From contig CAYZWT010000006.1 of assembly GCA_964482225.1 (NCBI GenBank), forward strand, positions 62,001 to 126,000: a stretch of 64,000 nt of DNA. The letters run 5' to 3'. The notes under the pieces are model-generated. The model saw only the letters and a program-made list of their open reading frames with translations. It was not told the origin of the DNA and did not search any database. Every line of letters begins with the position of its first letter. Position 1 is the stretch's first letter. The position numbers were made by a program, and so were the translations under genes. This DNA comes from UBA1429 sp964482225. Lineage in GTDB: Bacteria > Chloroflexota > Anaerolineae > UBA1429. Below, piece by piece: positions 1-7,595 of the stretch.

Positions 1-150
1 GGGCAGATGCTCCGAGATGAGGTGGATCGGCGCTACGACTGCCAGTGGTTGCCCCTGGGGCCCATGTCGCTGGTGCTGGGCGCCCACACCGGCCCCGGCA
101 TGGTGGGCGTGGCCTATGCCCCCCAGGCGGCCTTTGCCGACATTCCCTAG
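1..150 (+). CDS. DegV family protein, C-terminal end only
   Basis: Frame 1 is open from the window edge to a TAG at 148-150 and encodes the last 49 residues of a protein. The stretch LVLGAHTGPGMVGVAY matches the C-terminal fatty-acid-contacting loop (GPVIGAHTGPG-like) of DegV proteins, which bind fatty acids and in Firmicutes act with fatty acid kinase (FakB). The start and N-terminal domain lie outside the window, so full length cannot be judged. The membrane-protein gene begins 57 bases downstream on the same strand. Confidence 0.75.
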   Translation, partial: GQMLRDEVDRRYDCQWLPLGPMSLVLGAHTGPGMVGVAYAPQAAFADIP

Positions 151-207
151 CAGGCCGTTGGCGCGCTGCGAGCCAGGTCTGGCCCCATAGCAGAAAGGGC
201 GACCCCT

Positions 208-870
208 GTGCCAGAGAGCGCACACCAACCAGAGGACGAGAACGGCATCGAGGCCGAAGAGTTTTCCGAGATCGTGGTCTATACGGGCGCGGGCTTTGTC
301 GGGGGCATTGCTCTGGGGGCCGTGCTCGACGCCCTGGGCTTTCAGGGCAGCGCCGTGGGCCAATGGCTGGTGCGCACCCTGGCCGGGGAAAGCGAGAGCC
401 TCCTGGAGGGCCTGTTCGCCATCCGCCGGCGGTTGCGGGGCGGCGCCGCCTCTATGGCCGAGGCCTATGGCTGGGGCAAGCTCATCGGCATGGCCATCCC
501 GTGGATCATTGATTGGGGCAGCCGGGCGCTGGGGGTGGATGTGTACGGTGTGGCCGGGTTTTACATCCCCTACTTTTACGCCCTGGGCGACCAGATGGGG
601 GGCAATGTCTCCAGCACCCTGTTCCTGCGGCGGCGCGAGGGCTCCTGGCGGGGCGCCCTGGCGGTCTATGTGCGCCACCCCGTGCTGCTGACCAGCCTGG
701 CGGTAATCTTGGTCGTGCCGCTGGGCCTGCTCACGGCCCGCCTGCTCGGTTTTAGCCCCAGCACCCAGGTATTCACCGCGCTCGAGACCATCGCGGCCAA
801 CCTGTGTTGGGCGCCGCCCCTGGTGGGCTGGCTGCGCGAGCGTCGCGAGAGCAAACGGGCCGCCGCATGA
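208..870 (+). CDS. Uncharacterised multi-pass membrane protein
   Basis: A 220-residue protein starting at GTG 208, with GAAAGGG as a plausible ribosome site 9 bases upstream. A charged N-terminus (about residues 1-20, rich in Glu) is followed by hydrophobic segments near 23-45, 90-130 (split by a short polar turn) and 158-182, then an Arg/Lys-rich tail, which suggests three or four membrane spans with a basic cytoplasmic end. I do not recognise a family. It may be co-transcribed with the degV-like gene upstream. The 200 bases downstream hold only a short hairpin (GTAGCC/GGCTAC) near 942-955. Confidence 0.6.
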   Translation: MPESAHQPEDENGIEAEEFSEIVVYTGAGFVGGIALGAVLDALGFQGSAVGQWLVRTLAGESESLLEGLFAIRRRLRGGAASMAEAYGWGKLIGMAIPWIIDWGSRALGVDVYGVAGFYIPYFYALGDQMGGNVSSTLFLRRREGSWRGALAVYVRHPVLLTSLAVILVVPLGLLTARLLGFSPSTQVFTALETIAANLCWAPPLVGWLRERRESKRAAA

Positions 871-1078
871 GCGAGGGCGCGCCGCTGGAGTGTTGAGGTG
901 ATCACGATCTCTTCCTCTTGATCGAAAGCCAGGATTGGCGCGTAGCCTAGGGCTACCTCGTGTTGGGAACCATAGTCGGGATGATCACTGAGCTTCTGTT
1001 AATGTACCGTAGTCTAGCCCCTAGGGTTAGCTGCGCAAACACGCTGTATGGATTGTGGCATAAGCTCTAGGCCATTGA

Positions 1079-3259
1079 TCACAGCTTCTTTTCCTGCTTT
1101 GCAGATGACCGCCAATTTGATAGCGTAGTCCACTGTCCCCAGATCCTTATAGCTTCCTCCTTGAGTGAAAGCCGGATCTCATAGACGGCAGTTTCCCACG
1201 TGCGCTCGTCCAAGGCCTGATGTGCGGCGATCATAGTATGCAGGGGTGCTCCTTGTTCCACTACATCTTTAGCCATCATCTTCAGCACTGAAGCTCGCTC
1301 GCTAGCCTCCCGAATCTGAGCGTCCTCCAACTGCACTCGATGCAGGCTCTCAATCCGACGGAGAGTTACCCTCTGACCGCGTAGGTCCTTGGCCTCTATC
1401 AACAGTGCCAAAGAACGCTCATAAGCCGCCAGCGCCTCGGTGTACTCCCCTTGCGCCTGATACACGTTGCCCATCTCATGCAGGGTCACCCCCTGACCGC
1501 GTAGGTCCTTGGCCTCTATCAACAGTGCCAAAGAACGCTCATAGGCCGCCAGCGCCTCGGTGTACTCCCCTTGCGCTCGATACACGTTGCCCATCGCATG
1601 CAGGGTCACCCCCTGCTCGCGTGAGTCTCCCAACTGCTCATCAATCGCCAAAGAACGCTCATAGGCCGCCAGCGCCTCGGTGTACTCCCCTTGCGCTCGA
1701 TACACGTTGCCCATCGCATGCAGGGTCACCCCCTGCTCGCGTGAGTCTCCCAACTGCTCATCAATCGCCAAAGAACGCTCATAAGCCGCCAGCGCCTCGG
1801 TGTACTCCCCTTGCGCCTGATACACGTTGCCCATCTCATGCAGGGTCACCCCCTGACCGCGTGAGTCTCCCAACTGCTCATCAATCGCCAAAGCACGCTC
1901 ATAGGCCGCCAGCGCCTCGGTGTACTCCCCTTGCGCCTGATACACGTTGCCGAGTGATTTGGACCCGCTTGAGATGTCCCTGGTCAAGCCCATCCGTTCT
2001 GCCAAAATGACTGACTCGCGATAGAAGATGTGCGCCTTTTCGTACTCGCCTTGATCTGAATATATCCCCGCGATGTTCGCCAAGCCAACAACTTGCCCTA
2101 AATAGTCGCCCAGTCTCTCGAACGTTTCTTGGTGCTTCTGCAGATAATCGAGAGCCAGCGCGTGCTCTCCGCGACTTGCGTGCAGGAGAGCCAAGCTATT
2201 CTGACAATCTGAGATCCCCCATTCATCATTCAGAAGCTGTCGGATAACGAGACTTTGTTCATAGTAGTCAAGGGCTCTATCAATATCACCGCTCTGCCGG
2301 TAGATAGCTCCCAAGCCACGCAAGATCGCAGCAGTTCTACGCTGATCCTGCAGCTCCTCTGCGAATTGCAGTGCCTGAACTAAGTGCGACTCAGCCTGTT
2401 TATAGTCTTGCCGGATAAGGGCTAACTCACCGAATTCATCAAGCGTATCCACCAGCCCATCGTGATCTTCTATTGCGCACTGTATGTCAAGGGCCTCACG
2501 AAAGTGTTTCTCAGCATCCAGGATTCTCCCAATTCTGCGCATGCAACATCCCGCTAGCCACTCTACGCGCCCCCTCAGTCTTGTGGGCAAGTCCCGCAAG
2601 GCCAGCTCGGTCAAGCTTGAGAGAGCAGCGCTATGGTCAGATGACTGAAAGAGGAACTTCGCCCGATAAAACGTGAGCCAAAGAACCTTATCATTTCCTA
2701 GGAAGGGCTGTTGCTCTTCAGCGAGATCGAGCAGATGCTCAGCTTGTGAGAGGCGCCATTCATCAAGCGCCACGGCGAACTCCATCTCAAAACGAGCAAA
2801 TGCTGCTCGGTCAGCGGCCAACTCGTGATACAAGGCCTCAGCGCGCAGAGCAAACGAGCCGCCCTCTTTTTCCGCCAATGCAGAAAAGTGTTGCGCGAGG
2901 AGCGCGCTCAGGATCCGAAACCTGTCAGGTTTATCGCGATACAAAATCTCTCGTAGATGCACGCGAACCGCTTCGTGGAGCAGGTATACCCCCGTATCTG
3001 TCTCTCGAATAAACGGGAGAGAAGTAACAAGGATAAAATTATCCATGAAAGAATCGTCTAAAGTAACCTGATAAATCTTAGAAATCATTAAACTATTAAA
3101 CCAGTGTGGAATAGAGCTCGAGTAGAGAATTTCCACAACTATGGGGTCCAAAGAGCTCAGAAGCATCTCGATCACGAGTTTACGTAACTCTTCCTGCTCT
3201 AAATCCTCTCTAAGGAGCTTTTCAAGTACTTTTTTCCGTTCTTCACTCATAGGAATCAT
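1079..3259 (-). CDS. Winged-helix plus TPR protein with near-identical tandem repeats (C-terminal half of a split STAND system)
   Basis: A 726-residue protein. Residues about 30-120 look like the winged-helix region that follows the ATPase in STAND proteins (LLHEAVRVHLRE at the usual position). From about residue 190 onwards it is tetratricopeptide repeats of the 40-residue kinesin-light-chain spacing. Residues about 434-627 are five nearly identical 40-residue units (core GNVYQAQGEYTEALAAYERS), identical at DNA level over long runs. The start ATG overlaps the ATPase stop (ATGA at 3256-3259), so the two are translationally coupled. By STAND logic the ATPase is the switch and the TPRs the sensor, which is inference. 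The C-terminal 90 residues show no clear repeat. An alternative start is ATG 3250. Confidence 0.8.
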   Translation of the reverse strand: MIPMSEERKKVLEKLLREDLEQEELRKLVIEMLLSSLDPIVVEILYSSSIPHWFNSLMISKIYQVTLDDSFMDNFILVTSLPFIRETDTGVYLLHEAVRVHLREILYRDKPDRFRILSALLAQHFSALAEKEGGSFALRAEALYHELAADRAAFARFEMEFAVALDEWRLSQAEHLLDLAEEQQPFLGNDKVLWLTFYRAKFLFQSSDHSAALSSLTELALRDLPTRLRGRVEWLAGCCMRRIGRILDAEKHFREALDIQCAIEDHDGLVDTLDEFGELALIRQDYKQAESHLVQALQFAEELQDQRRTAAILRGLGAIYRQSGDIDRALDYYEQSLVIRQLLNDEWGISDCQNSLALLHASRGEHALALDYLQKHQETFERLGDYLGQVVGLANIAGIYSDQGEYEKAHIFYRESVILAERMGLTRDISSGSKSLGNVYQAQGEYTEALAAYERALAIDEQLGDSRGQGVTLHEMGNVYQAQGEYTEALAAYERSLAIDEQLGDSREQGVTLHAMGNVYRAQGEYTEALAAYERSLAIDEQLGDSREQGVTLHAMGNVYRAQGEYTEALAAYERSLALLIEAKDLRGQGVTLHEMGNVYQAQGEYTEALAAYERSLALLIEAKDLRGQRVTLRRIESLHRVQLEDAQIREASERASVLKMMAKDVVEQGAPLHTMIAAHQALDERTWETAVYEIRLSLKEEAIRIWGQWTTLSNWRSSAKQEKKL

Positions 3260-4143
3260 GTTTTTAGGTATTCTGTCACCATTGCCATAGCACCCATGTT
3301 CCTTCTACCTACGGACATAAGCACGCCGAGCGTCGCTTTGTCAATAGTCGTGCCATGAATCTGGGCATATGCTCGAACATGCTCCTCCTCAAGGTGGCTC
3401 AGCCTGTCGAATACGCGTATGGGGGCCGCCCATACTATAGATCGCGTGAGGTACTCGCGCTCCTCTGGACGACCTGCGATCACCAGCGACAGACCTGGAC
3501 AATAATCGGGGATGCGGCAGAAGAGCCACTCATGGATCCAGTGCCGCGTTTCTTGAGACACTTGCTCATAGGTATCAATCAGGATCACGACTCGCTGACT
3601 CTGGCATAGGCGGGCAAGATCATTTCTGAACGCGAGCCCCATCTCATGCTTCAGGCGCTCCTGCCGGTTTTTAGCCCCATCACCGGTTCCGAGATAGGCA
3701 ACATCGCTGACCCTTACTTCTATGCGGTCGCGTCCTGTCGTATCGCTCAATTCAACATCATCGAACCGGCCTTTGGTGCCTACACTGGCACCGCCCTCGC
3801 CTGGGCCAGTCTGTACGGCTATGAAAGGAGCGTTCTCTCCGTAGCGCTTCTCAAAAGCGGCTACTTCGGGAAAGAATTCCAAGCCTAGTCCATCAGATAT
3901 CAGGCGGGCGAACTTCCAGTAGGTGACCGCTTCTCCGTCTCGGTTGCGACTATCAAGGTCAACAAGAACGGAAAGAGGGACTCGTGACACGCAGCAATCC
4001 AGAAAGTGGTTCATCAGGTACGTCTTGCCCAGCAGGGCTTCCACGAGGAAGACCAGGACACGTTCGGGGCGCTTGCCCTGCAATGCGTCTTCCAGTATCT
4101 TGGTCTCTTCACAGCGATCCACAAAATCCCAGGGCCTTGCCAC
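3256..4143 (-). CDS. STAND/AAA-type P-loop ATPase with an embedded GRD motif
   Basis: A 295-residue protein starting at GTG 4143. It has the STAND-like opening FVDRCEE (compare FVGRxxE) at residues 7-13, a degenerate Walker A at 34-41 (VEALLGKT: the first Gly is missing but GKT is intact), Walker B VVILIDTYEQ at 185-194 and a sensor-like IAGRPEE at 222-228. Between Walker A and B sits a 22-residue motif (118-139, G...G....F.........GRD) that also occurs twice in the neighbouring membrane protein. The winged helix and TPR sensor are encoded by the next, overlapping gene. Such proteins are usually conflict or signalling switches; the ligand and effector here are unknown. Confidence 0.78.
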   Translation of the reverse strand: MARPWDFVDRCEETKILEDALQGKRPERVLVFLVEALLGKTYLMNHFLDCCVSRVPLSVLVDLDSRNRDGEAVTYWKFARLISDGLGLEFFPEVAAFEKRYGENAPFIAVQTGPGEGGASVGTKGRFDDVELSDTTGRDRIEVRVSDVAYLGTGDGAKNRQERLKHEMGLAFRNDLARLCQSQRVVILIDTYEQVSQETRHWIHEWLFCRIPDYCPGLSLVIAGRPEEREYLTRSIVWAAPIRVFDRLSHLEEEHVRAYAQIHGTTIDKATLGVLMSVGRRNMGAMAMVTEYLKT

Positions 4144-4538
4144 TATCCCCGCTCCTGCTGCTGATCTCGACCGGAAATATCCTCTATCTCAGTGTCCTCA
4201 AAGACACCGTGGTCGCCGATTCTTACCCCCGGCACAGCGCTCTCGTCCGATGTCCCCGACGCGTGTACGCCGGAATCACGTCCGGTAACCCTCTTAATTG
4301 AGACCCCCCTGAACCTTGCGCCTGTTCCAATCTCAACGCCACGCGCACTTGCGTTCTTTGCGCCATCCGACTTGGCTCTGCGAGCAAACTTTAAAGGCCC
4401 CACAATCAGTTCAGATAGGCGCCATCTCCGAACCTCCCTAACGAGCGCCTTTCCTTTCCATCTAACCAACACTATTGCCACGACCACAAGAGCTATGACG
4501 AGATATACATATGGGGGAGATAGAAGGTGCGAATTCAT
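4143..4538 (-). CDS. Small membrane protein carrying two GRD motifs, first gene of the STAND cassette
   Basis: A 131-residue protein. ATG 4538 was chosen because GGAGGG lies 5 bases upstream; an in-frame ATG at 4601 has no such site. Residues 10-27 form one transmembrane helix, followed by a basic juxtamembrane segment and then two copies of a 22-residue motif (67-88 and 104-125) with invariant G1, G5, F10 and G20-R21-D22. The ATPase encoded next has the same motif, aligned without gaps. The stop overlaps the ATPase start (TAGTG), so the genes are coupled. I do not recognise a named family. A reasonable hypothesis is that it is the membrane effector or anchor recruited through motif-motif pairing. 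Confidence 0.65.
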   Translation of the reverse strand: MNSHLLSPPYVYLVIALVVVAIVLVRWKGKALVREVRRWRLSELIVGPLKFARRAKSDGAKNASARGVEIGTGARFRGVSIKRVTGRDSGVHASGTSDESAVPGVRIGDHGVFEDTEIEDISGRDQQQERG

Positions 4539-4894
4539 CTTGTCCCTCCGAAGATAGGGCCAACCTCTCAAAAATACCAGAGGGCGCACATGTCCCAGCA
4601 CGTAAGGAGTAAAGGCATTCTCAAAAATAATCCATCAGATATCAAGGAAAAATTAAGTATTTAAACAAGAAAAGCTCATAAAATAAATTATAGGCAACAG
4701 GAGTGGTCAAAGCCCCCCCTGCTACGATTGTCCCCAAGCAAACACCTTGAGGCCTTGATATGGCATCCAGCCCAATCCTTGCATCTCAGAGCAATGATTA
4801 CTGATCATACTGCACAAAGGTCAGGAGAGCCCTGGCAGGATGGTATGACAAGCAAGTCCCATTGTCAAGCGCAATTAGCTCGGATATCCTAGAC
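4539..4894. other. AT-rich gene-free stretch upstream of the STAND cassette
   Basis: No supportable ORF. The segment 4610-4700 is strikingly AT-rich for this window. On the minus strand it contains a perfect TATAAT (4687-4692) and a TTGTTT/TTGATA pair spaced 17 bases. Either could drive the cassette, but neither pairs a good -35 with a good -10, so no promoter is called. It ends at the target duplication of the first MITE. Confidence 0.4.
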
Positions 4895-5207
4895 GTATCA
4901 GTTCAGATCTGGGGGGACGAGTTCCTAACTGACGGGGACGGTGATGCCATTATCCTGCAAGCGGTGAGCACACAGCCTCGGCTATGGAGGGCAGGCGTCT
5001 CGCCCGCCAACAAAGCGCAGCTTTGTAAAAGGTGAAGCACCGCACAAAACTCGGCTCTGCGCGAGATTAGCCGCCTGTCGGCGGCAGACGATGCAGACGC
5101 ATGCATGCGTACGCATCGTAACGGGCGAGACGCCCGCGCCCCAATGTTCGCCGCCGCCGTCCTCAACAACGTGTTGGTCGCTTTCCCCTCCAATTCTGAA
5201 CTGATAC
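4895..5207 (+). mobile_element. MITE-like element, copy A, with 8-bp target-site duplication
   Basis: A non-coding 313-bp element bounded by inverted ends GTATCAGTTCAGA (4895-4907) and its exact complement (5195-5207). It is flanked by a perfect direct repeat TCCTAGAC (4887-4894 and 5208-5215), an 8-bp target-site duplication. The interior has GC-rich hairpins of the GGGCGTCTCGCCC type. It carries no transposase, so movement must have been in trans. It is inverted relative to copy B, and the two bracket one small gene. Confidence 0.88.
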
Positions 5208-5267
5208 TCCTAGACCCAGTAAAGGCCGAAACGCCCTCTGCATGTAGTCTCTTCAGATCCTCCCTTG

Positions 5268-5612
5268 ATGCCGAAGTGGGCCGGTCTCCCCTGCATCATC
5301 GAGAGCAACTTTCCTCCGGTGGCCGCCGGGGAGTTGCTGGCGCTCCAGCAGGCCCATTCCTTTCGCCCGTTCCAGATCGTCTGCCGCGCCGAGGGCGTCG
5401 TGCTGCTGGCGCGCTTTGCCGCGCGCGCGGGCCGGCGCCACCCCGGCCACGGGGACGAGGCGCTTCTGGATGAGCTCGGCCCCACGCTGCTGGCCGCCGA
5501 GTATGCGCCCCTGGCCATCGGCGGCGTCCTGTGGGAGCTGGATACCGCCGATTTCGACGCGGTTGATCTGCAGGGTCTATTCGAGGCGCTTGAGCGAGAA
5601 CTGGGGCGCTGA
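5268..5612 (+). CDS. Hypothetical protein bracketed by two MITE copies
   Basis: A 114-residue acidic protein read from ATG 5268 (a TTG lies one codon upstream). The sequence runs IIESNFPPVAAGELLALQQAHSF near the N-terminus and ends in an acidic helix (LFEALERELGR). There is no signal peptide, membrane segment or recognised motif. High GC and third-position bias match the chromosomal background, which supports it being real. It stands alone between inverted MITE copies A and B and may be an orphan cut from its former neighbours. Confidence 0.5.
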   Translation: MPKWAGLPCIIESNFPPVAAGELLALQQAHSFRPFQIVCRAEGVVLLARFAARAGRRHPGHGDEALLDELGPTLLAAEYAPLAIGGVLWELDTADFDAVDLQGLFEALERELGR

Positions 5613-5659
5613 GGGGCCTCCGTAACGCCGTCGCTGTGGGCTGGCGTCGCGCTTATGGT

Positions 5660-5942
5660 GTATCAGTTCAGAATTGGGGGAAAAGCGGCCAACACGTTGT
5701 GGGCGGCGGCGGCGAACCTTGGAGCGCGGGCGACTCGCCCGTTACGATGCTCTGCATCGTCTGCCGCCCGACAGGCGGCTGATTTCACACGGAGCCGAAA
5801 TCCTGGACAAAGCAAGCTGCGCTTTGTTGGCGGGCGAGACGCCCGCCCTCCATAGCCGAGTCTATGTGCTCACCGATTGCAGGATAATGGCATCATCGTC
5901 CTGGTCAGTTAGGAACTCGTCCCCTCGAATCTGAACTGATAC
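5660..5942 (-). mobile_element. MITE-like element, copy B, with 8-bp target-site duplication
   Basis: A 283-bp element with the same 13-base inverted ends as copy A (5660-5672 and 5930-5942). It is flanked by perfect direct repeats CTTATGGT (5652-5659 and 5943-5950). Its reverse complement matches copy A through most of its length, including the GACGAGTTCCTAACTGAC block next to one end and the CAACGTGTTGGCCGC-like block next to the other. No ORF has a plausible product. Confidence 0.88.
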
Positions 5943-5964
5943 CTTATGGTAGCGCGGCAGCAGG

Positions 5965-6149
5965 GTCTTTTCATTATCGGTATTATGTACAGATCCCTTC
6001 ACGGCGAGAGATGCTCTCGGTGCTCTGTGAGGCCCTCATCCCCGACGAAACCCGCTCTGTGAGCGGGTTTCGTCGGGGATGAGGGCGACCGGCCGCATCA
6101 CAGCAAAAGCAGCTCGCTTTACCATAACCGCGACTTTGACAAAGCCCTG
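5965..6149 (+). repeat. Dispersed repeat, copy 1, with an inserted perfect 26-bp hairpin
   Basis: This segment matches the reverse complement of 62421-62554, from the TTTTCATT.TCGG block to GACTTTGACAAAGCCCTG. Copy 1 additionally contains a perfect inverted repeat, 6032-6057 with 6061-6086 and a 3-base loop, which copy 2 lacks. A short reading frame (..SSSLYHNRDFDKAL) is preserved in both copies, so it may be a fragment of an old gene. It lies about 40 bases upstream of the promoter of the alaX-like gene. Confidence 0.75.
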
Positions 6150-6186
6150 GCGCGGCAGATGCCAAGTGGCAGGCCGCCCAGGGCTG

Positions 6187-6195
6187 TGCTATAAT
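6187..6195 (+). promoter_or_regulatory. Extended -10 promoter for the alaX-like operon
   Basis: TGCTATAAT is an extended -10 element with a perfect TATAAT at 6190-6195. The base positions expected for a -35 (6167-6172, TGGCAG) are poor, which fits dependence on the extended -10. Transcription would leave a leader of about 165 bases before the TTG start at 6370; I see no known riboswitch in it. Confidence 0.5.
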
Positions 6196-6369
6196 CTCCC
6201 GGCTTGCAGGGTGAGGCATGGGCCCCAACGCCAGGGGCGTCGGCGCCGAGATTGGCGACTTGTCTGCGCTGCGACGAGTAGGAGATGGGCCCCGCTCGGC
6301 CAGGTTGCAGGCCGAGCCCGCGCTTGTCTTGATGCATTCGTTTTGCCCCAACCATCAACGGAGTCACCC

Positions 6370-7593
6370 TTGGCTGTGACCGAACGCTTGTACTGGCAGG
6401 ATCCGTACCGGCAACGCTTTGACGCGCGGGTGGTGCGCCGGCTTGAGCTGGATGGGCGCCCCGCCGTTATGCTGGATGCCACCTGCTTTTACCCGACCTC
6501 AGGCGGCCAACCCCACGATACGGGGCGCCTCGACAATGTGGCCGTGCTGGATGTGGTCGAGGTGGACGAGGAGATCGTCCACGTTCTGGAGGCGACGCTG
6601 CCGCAGGACCAGGTGCAGGGCGCCATTGATTGGGAGCGCCGCTTTGACCATATGCAGCAGCACGCCGGGCAGCACATCCTCTCGGCGGCCTTTCAGCAGC
6701 TCTTGGGGGCGGCCACCGTCTCATTCCATCTGGGCCCGGAGGCCAGCACCATAGACCTCGACTGCCGCGAGCTGGCGGCCCAGGCGCTGGATGACGTGGA
6801 GGAGCTGGCCAATCGCGTCATCATGGAGGGGCGAACCATCGTCGTGGCCCAGTATGACCAGGAGACGATCCGAGCTGTGCCGCTGCGCAAGCCGCCCCAG
6901 GTGGAAGGGCTGGTCCGCGTCGTAGCCGTGCCGGGGTTCGACTATTCGGCCTGCGGCGGCACCCACCCGCGCACCTGCGGCGAGGTGGGCCTGGTGCACA
7001 TCGAGCGCTGGGAGAGCCGCCAGGGGCAGGCGCGGGTCACCTTTCTGTGCGGGCTGCGGGCCTTGCGCGATTACCGGCGCAAGAGCCAGATCGCCCGCGG
7101 CCTGGCCATGCGCCAGAGTGTGGCGCTGGACGAGCTGCCGGCGGCCCTGGAACGACTGGAGACCGCCGCCGACGAGGCGCGCCGCCAAGCCGCGCGCCTG
7201 CGGACCCAGCTCTTGGAGCTGCAGGCCCCGGCCCTGGCCGCTGAGGCGAACCAAGTGGGCGCGTGGCGTGTGGTGTGCCGCCTACTAGACGAGACCGATG
7301 CCGCCGAGATGCGGCAGCTTGCGACCCAGATCGTGCAGGCGCCCGGCATGGTCGTCGCGTTGGGCGTGGATAGCCCCAGCCCTCAGTTCTGCCTGGCGCG
7401 CTCGGCGGATGTGGATCTGGATATGGCGGCTCTGGCCGCCGAGTTGATCAGCCCCTATGGCGGGCGCGGCGGCGGGCGGCCTCACATGGCCCAGGGCGGC
7501 GGCCTCTCGCGTGAGGGCCTGGTGGCTATGCTGCAAGACGTCCAGGGCCGCCTGGAGGCCGCAGACGGTACAGCTTGGCGTAAGGAAAGATAG
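6370..7593 (+). CDS. Alanyl-tRNA editing protein (AlaX-L-like) with DHHA1 domain
   Basis: A 407-residue free-standing homologue of the editing half of alanyl-tRNA synthetase, expected to hydrolyse Ser- or Gly-mischarged tRNA-Ala. Zinc-binding and catalytic residues are present: HxxxH at 94-98 and CGGTH at 195-199. The second half has a coiled-coil stretch and a DHHA1-like end (PYGGRGGGRPHMAQGGG). The TTG start at 6370 was chosen because GGAG lies 7 bases upstream; GTG 6376 is the alternative. The longer open frame upstream runs into the dispersed repeat and is not coding. There is no aminoacylation domain, as expected for AlaX. The MBL gene follows after 2 bases. Confidence 0.85.
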   Translation: MAVTERLYWQDPYRQRFDARVVRRLELDGRPAVMLDATCFYPTSGGQPHDTGRLDNVAVLDVVEVDEEIVHVLEATLPQDQVQGAIDWERRFDHMQQHAGQHILSAAFQQLLGAATVSFHLGPEASTIDLDCRELAAQALDDVEELANRVIMEGRTIVVAQYDQETIRAVPLRKPPQVEGLVRVVAVPGFDYSACGGTHPRTCGEVGLVHIERWESRQGQARVTFLCGLRALRDYRRKSQIARGLAMRQSVALDELPAALERLETAADEARRQAARLRTQLLELQAPALAAEANQVGAWRVVCRLLDETDAAEMRQLATQIVQAPGMVVALGVDSPSPQFCLARSADVDLDMAALAAELISPYGGRGGGRPHMAQGGGLSREGLVAMLQDVQGRLEAADGTAWRKER

Positions 7594-7595
7594 CG

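Noticed and set aside
1381..1980. Regular direct repeats that might suggest a CRISPR array
   Set aside because: The 120-base units are contiguous, in frame and translate into TPR helices; there are no spacers.
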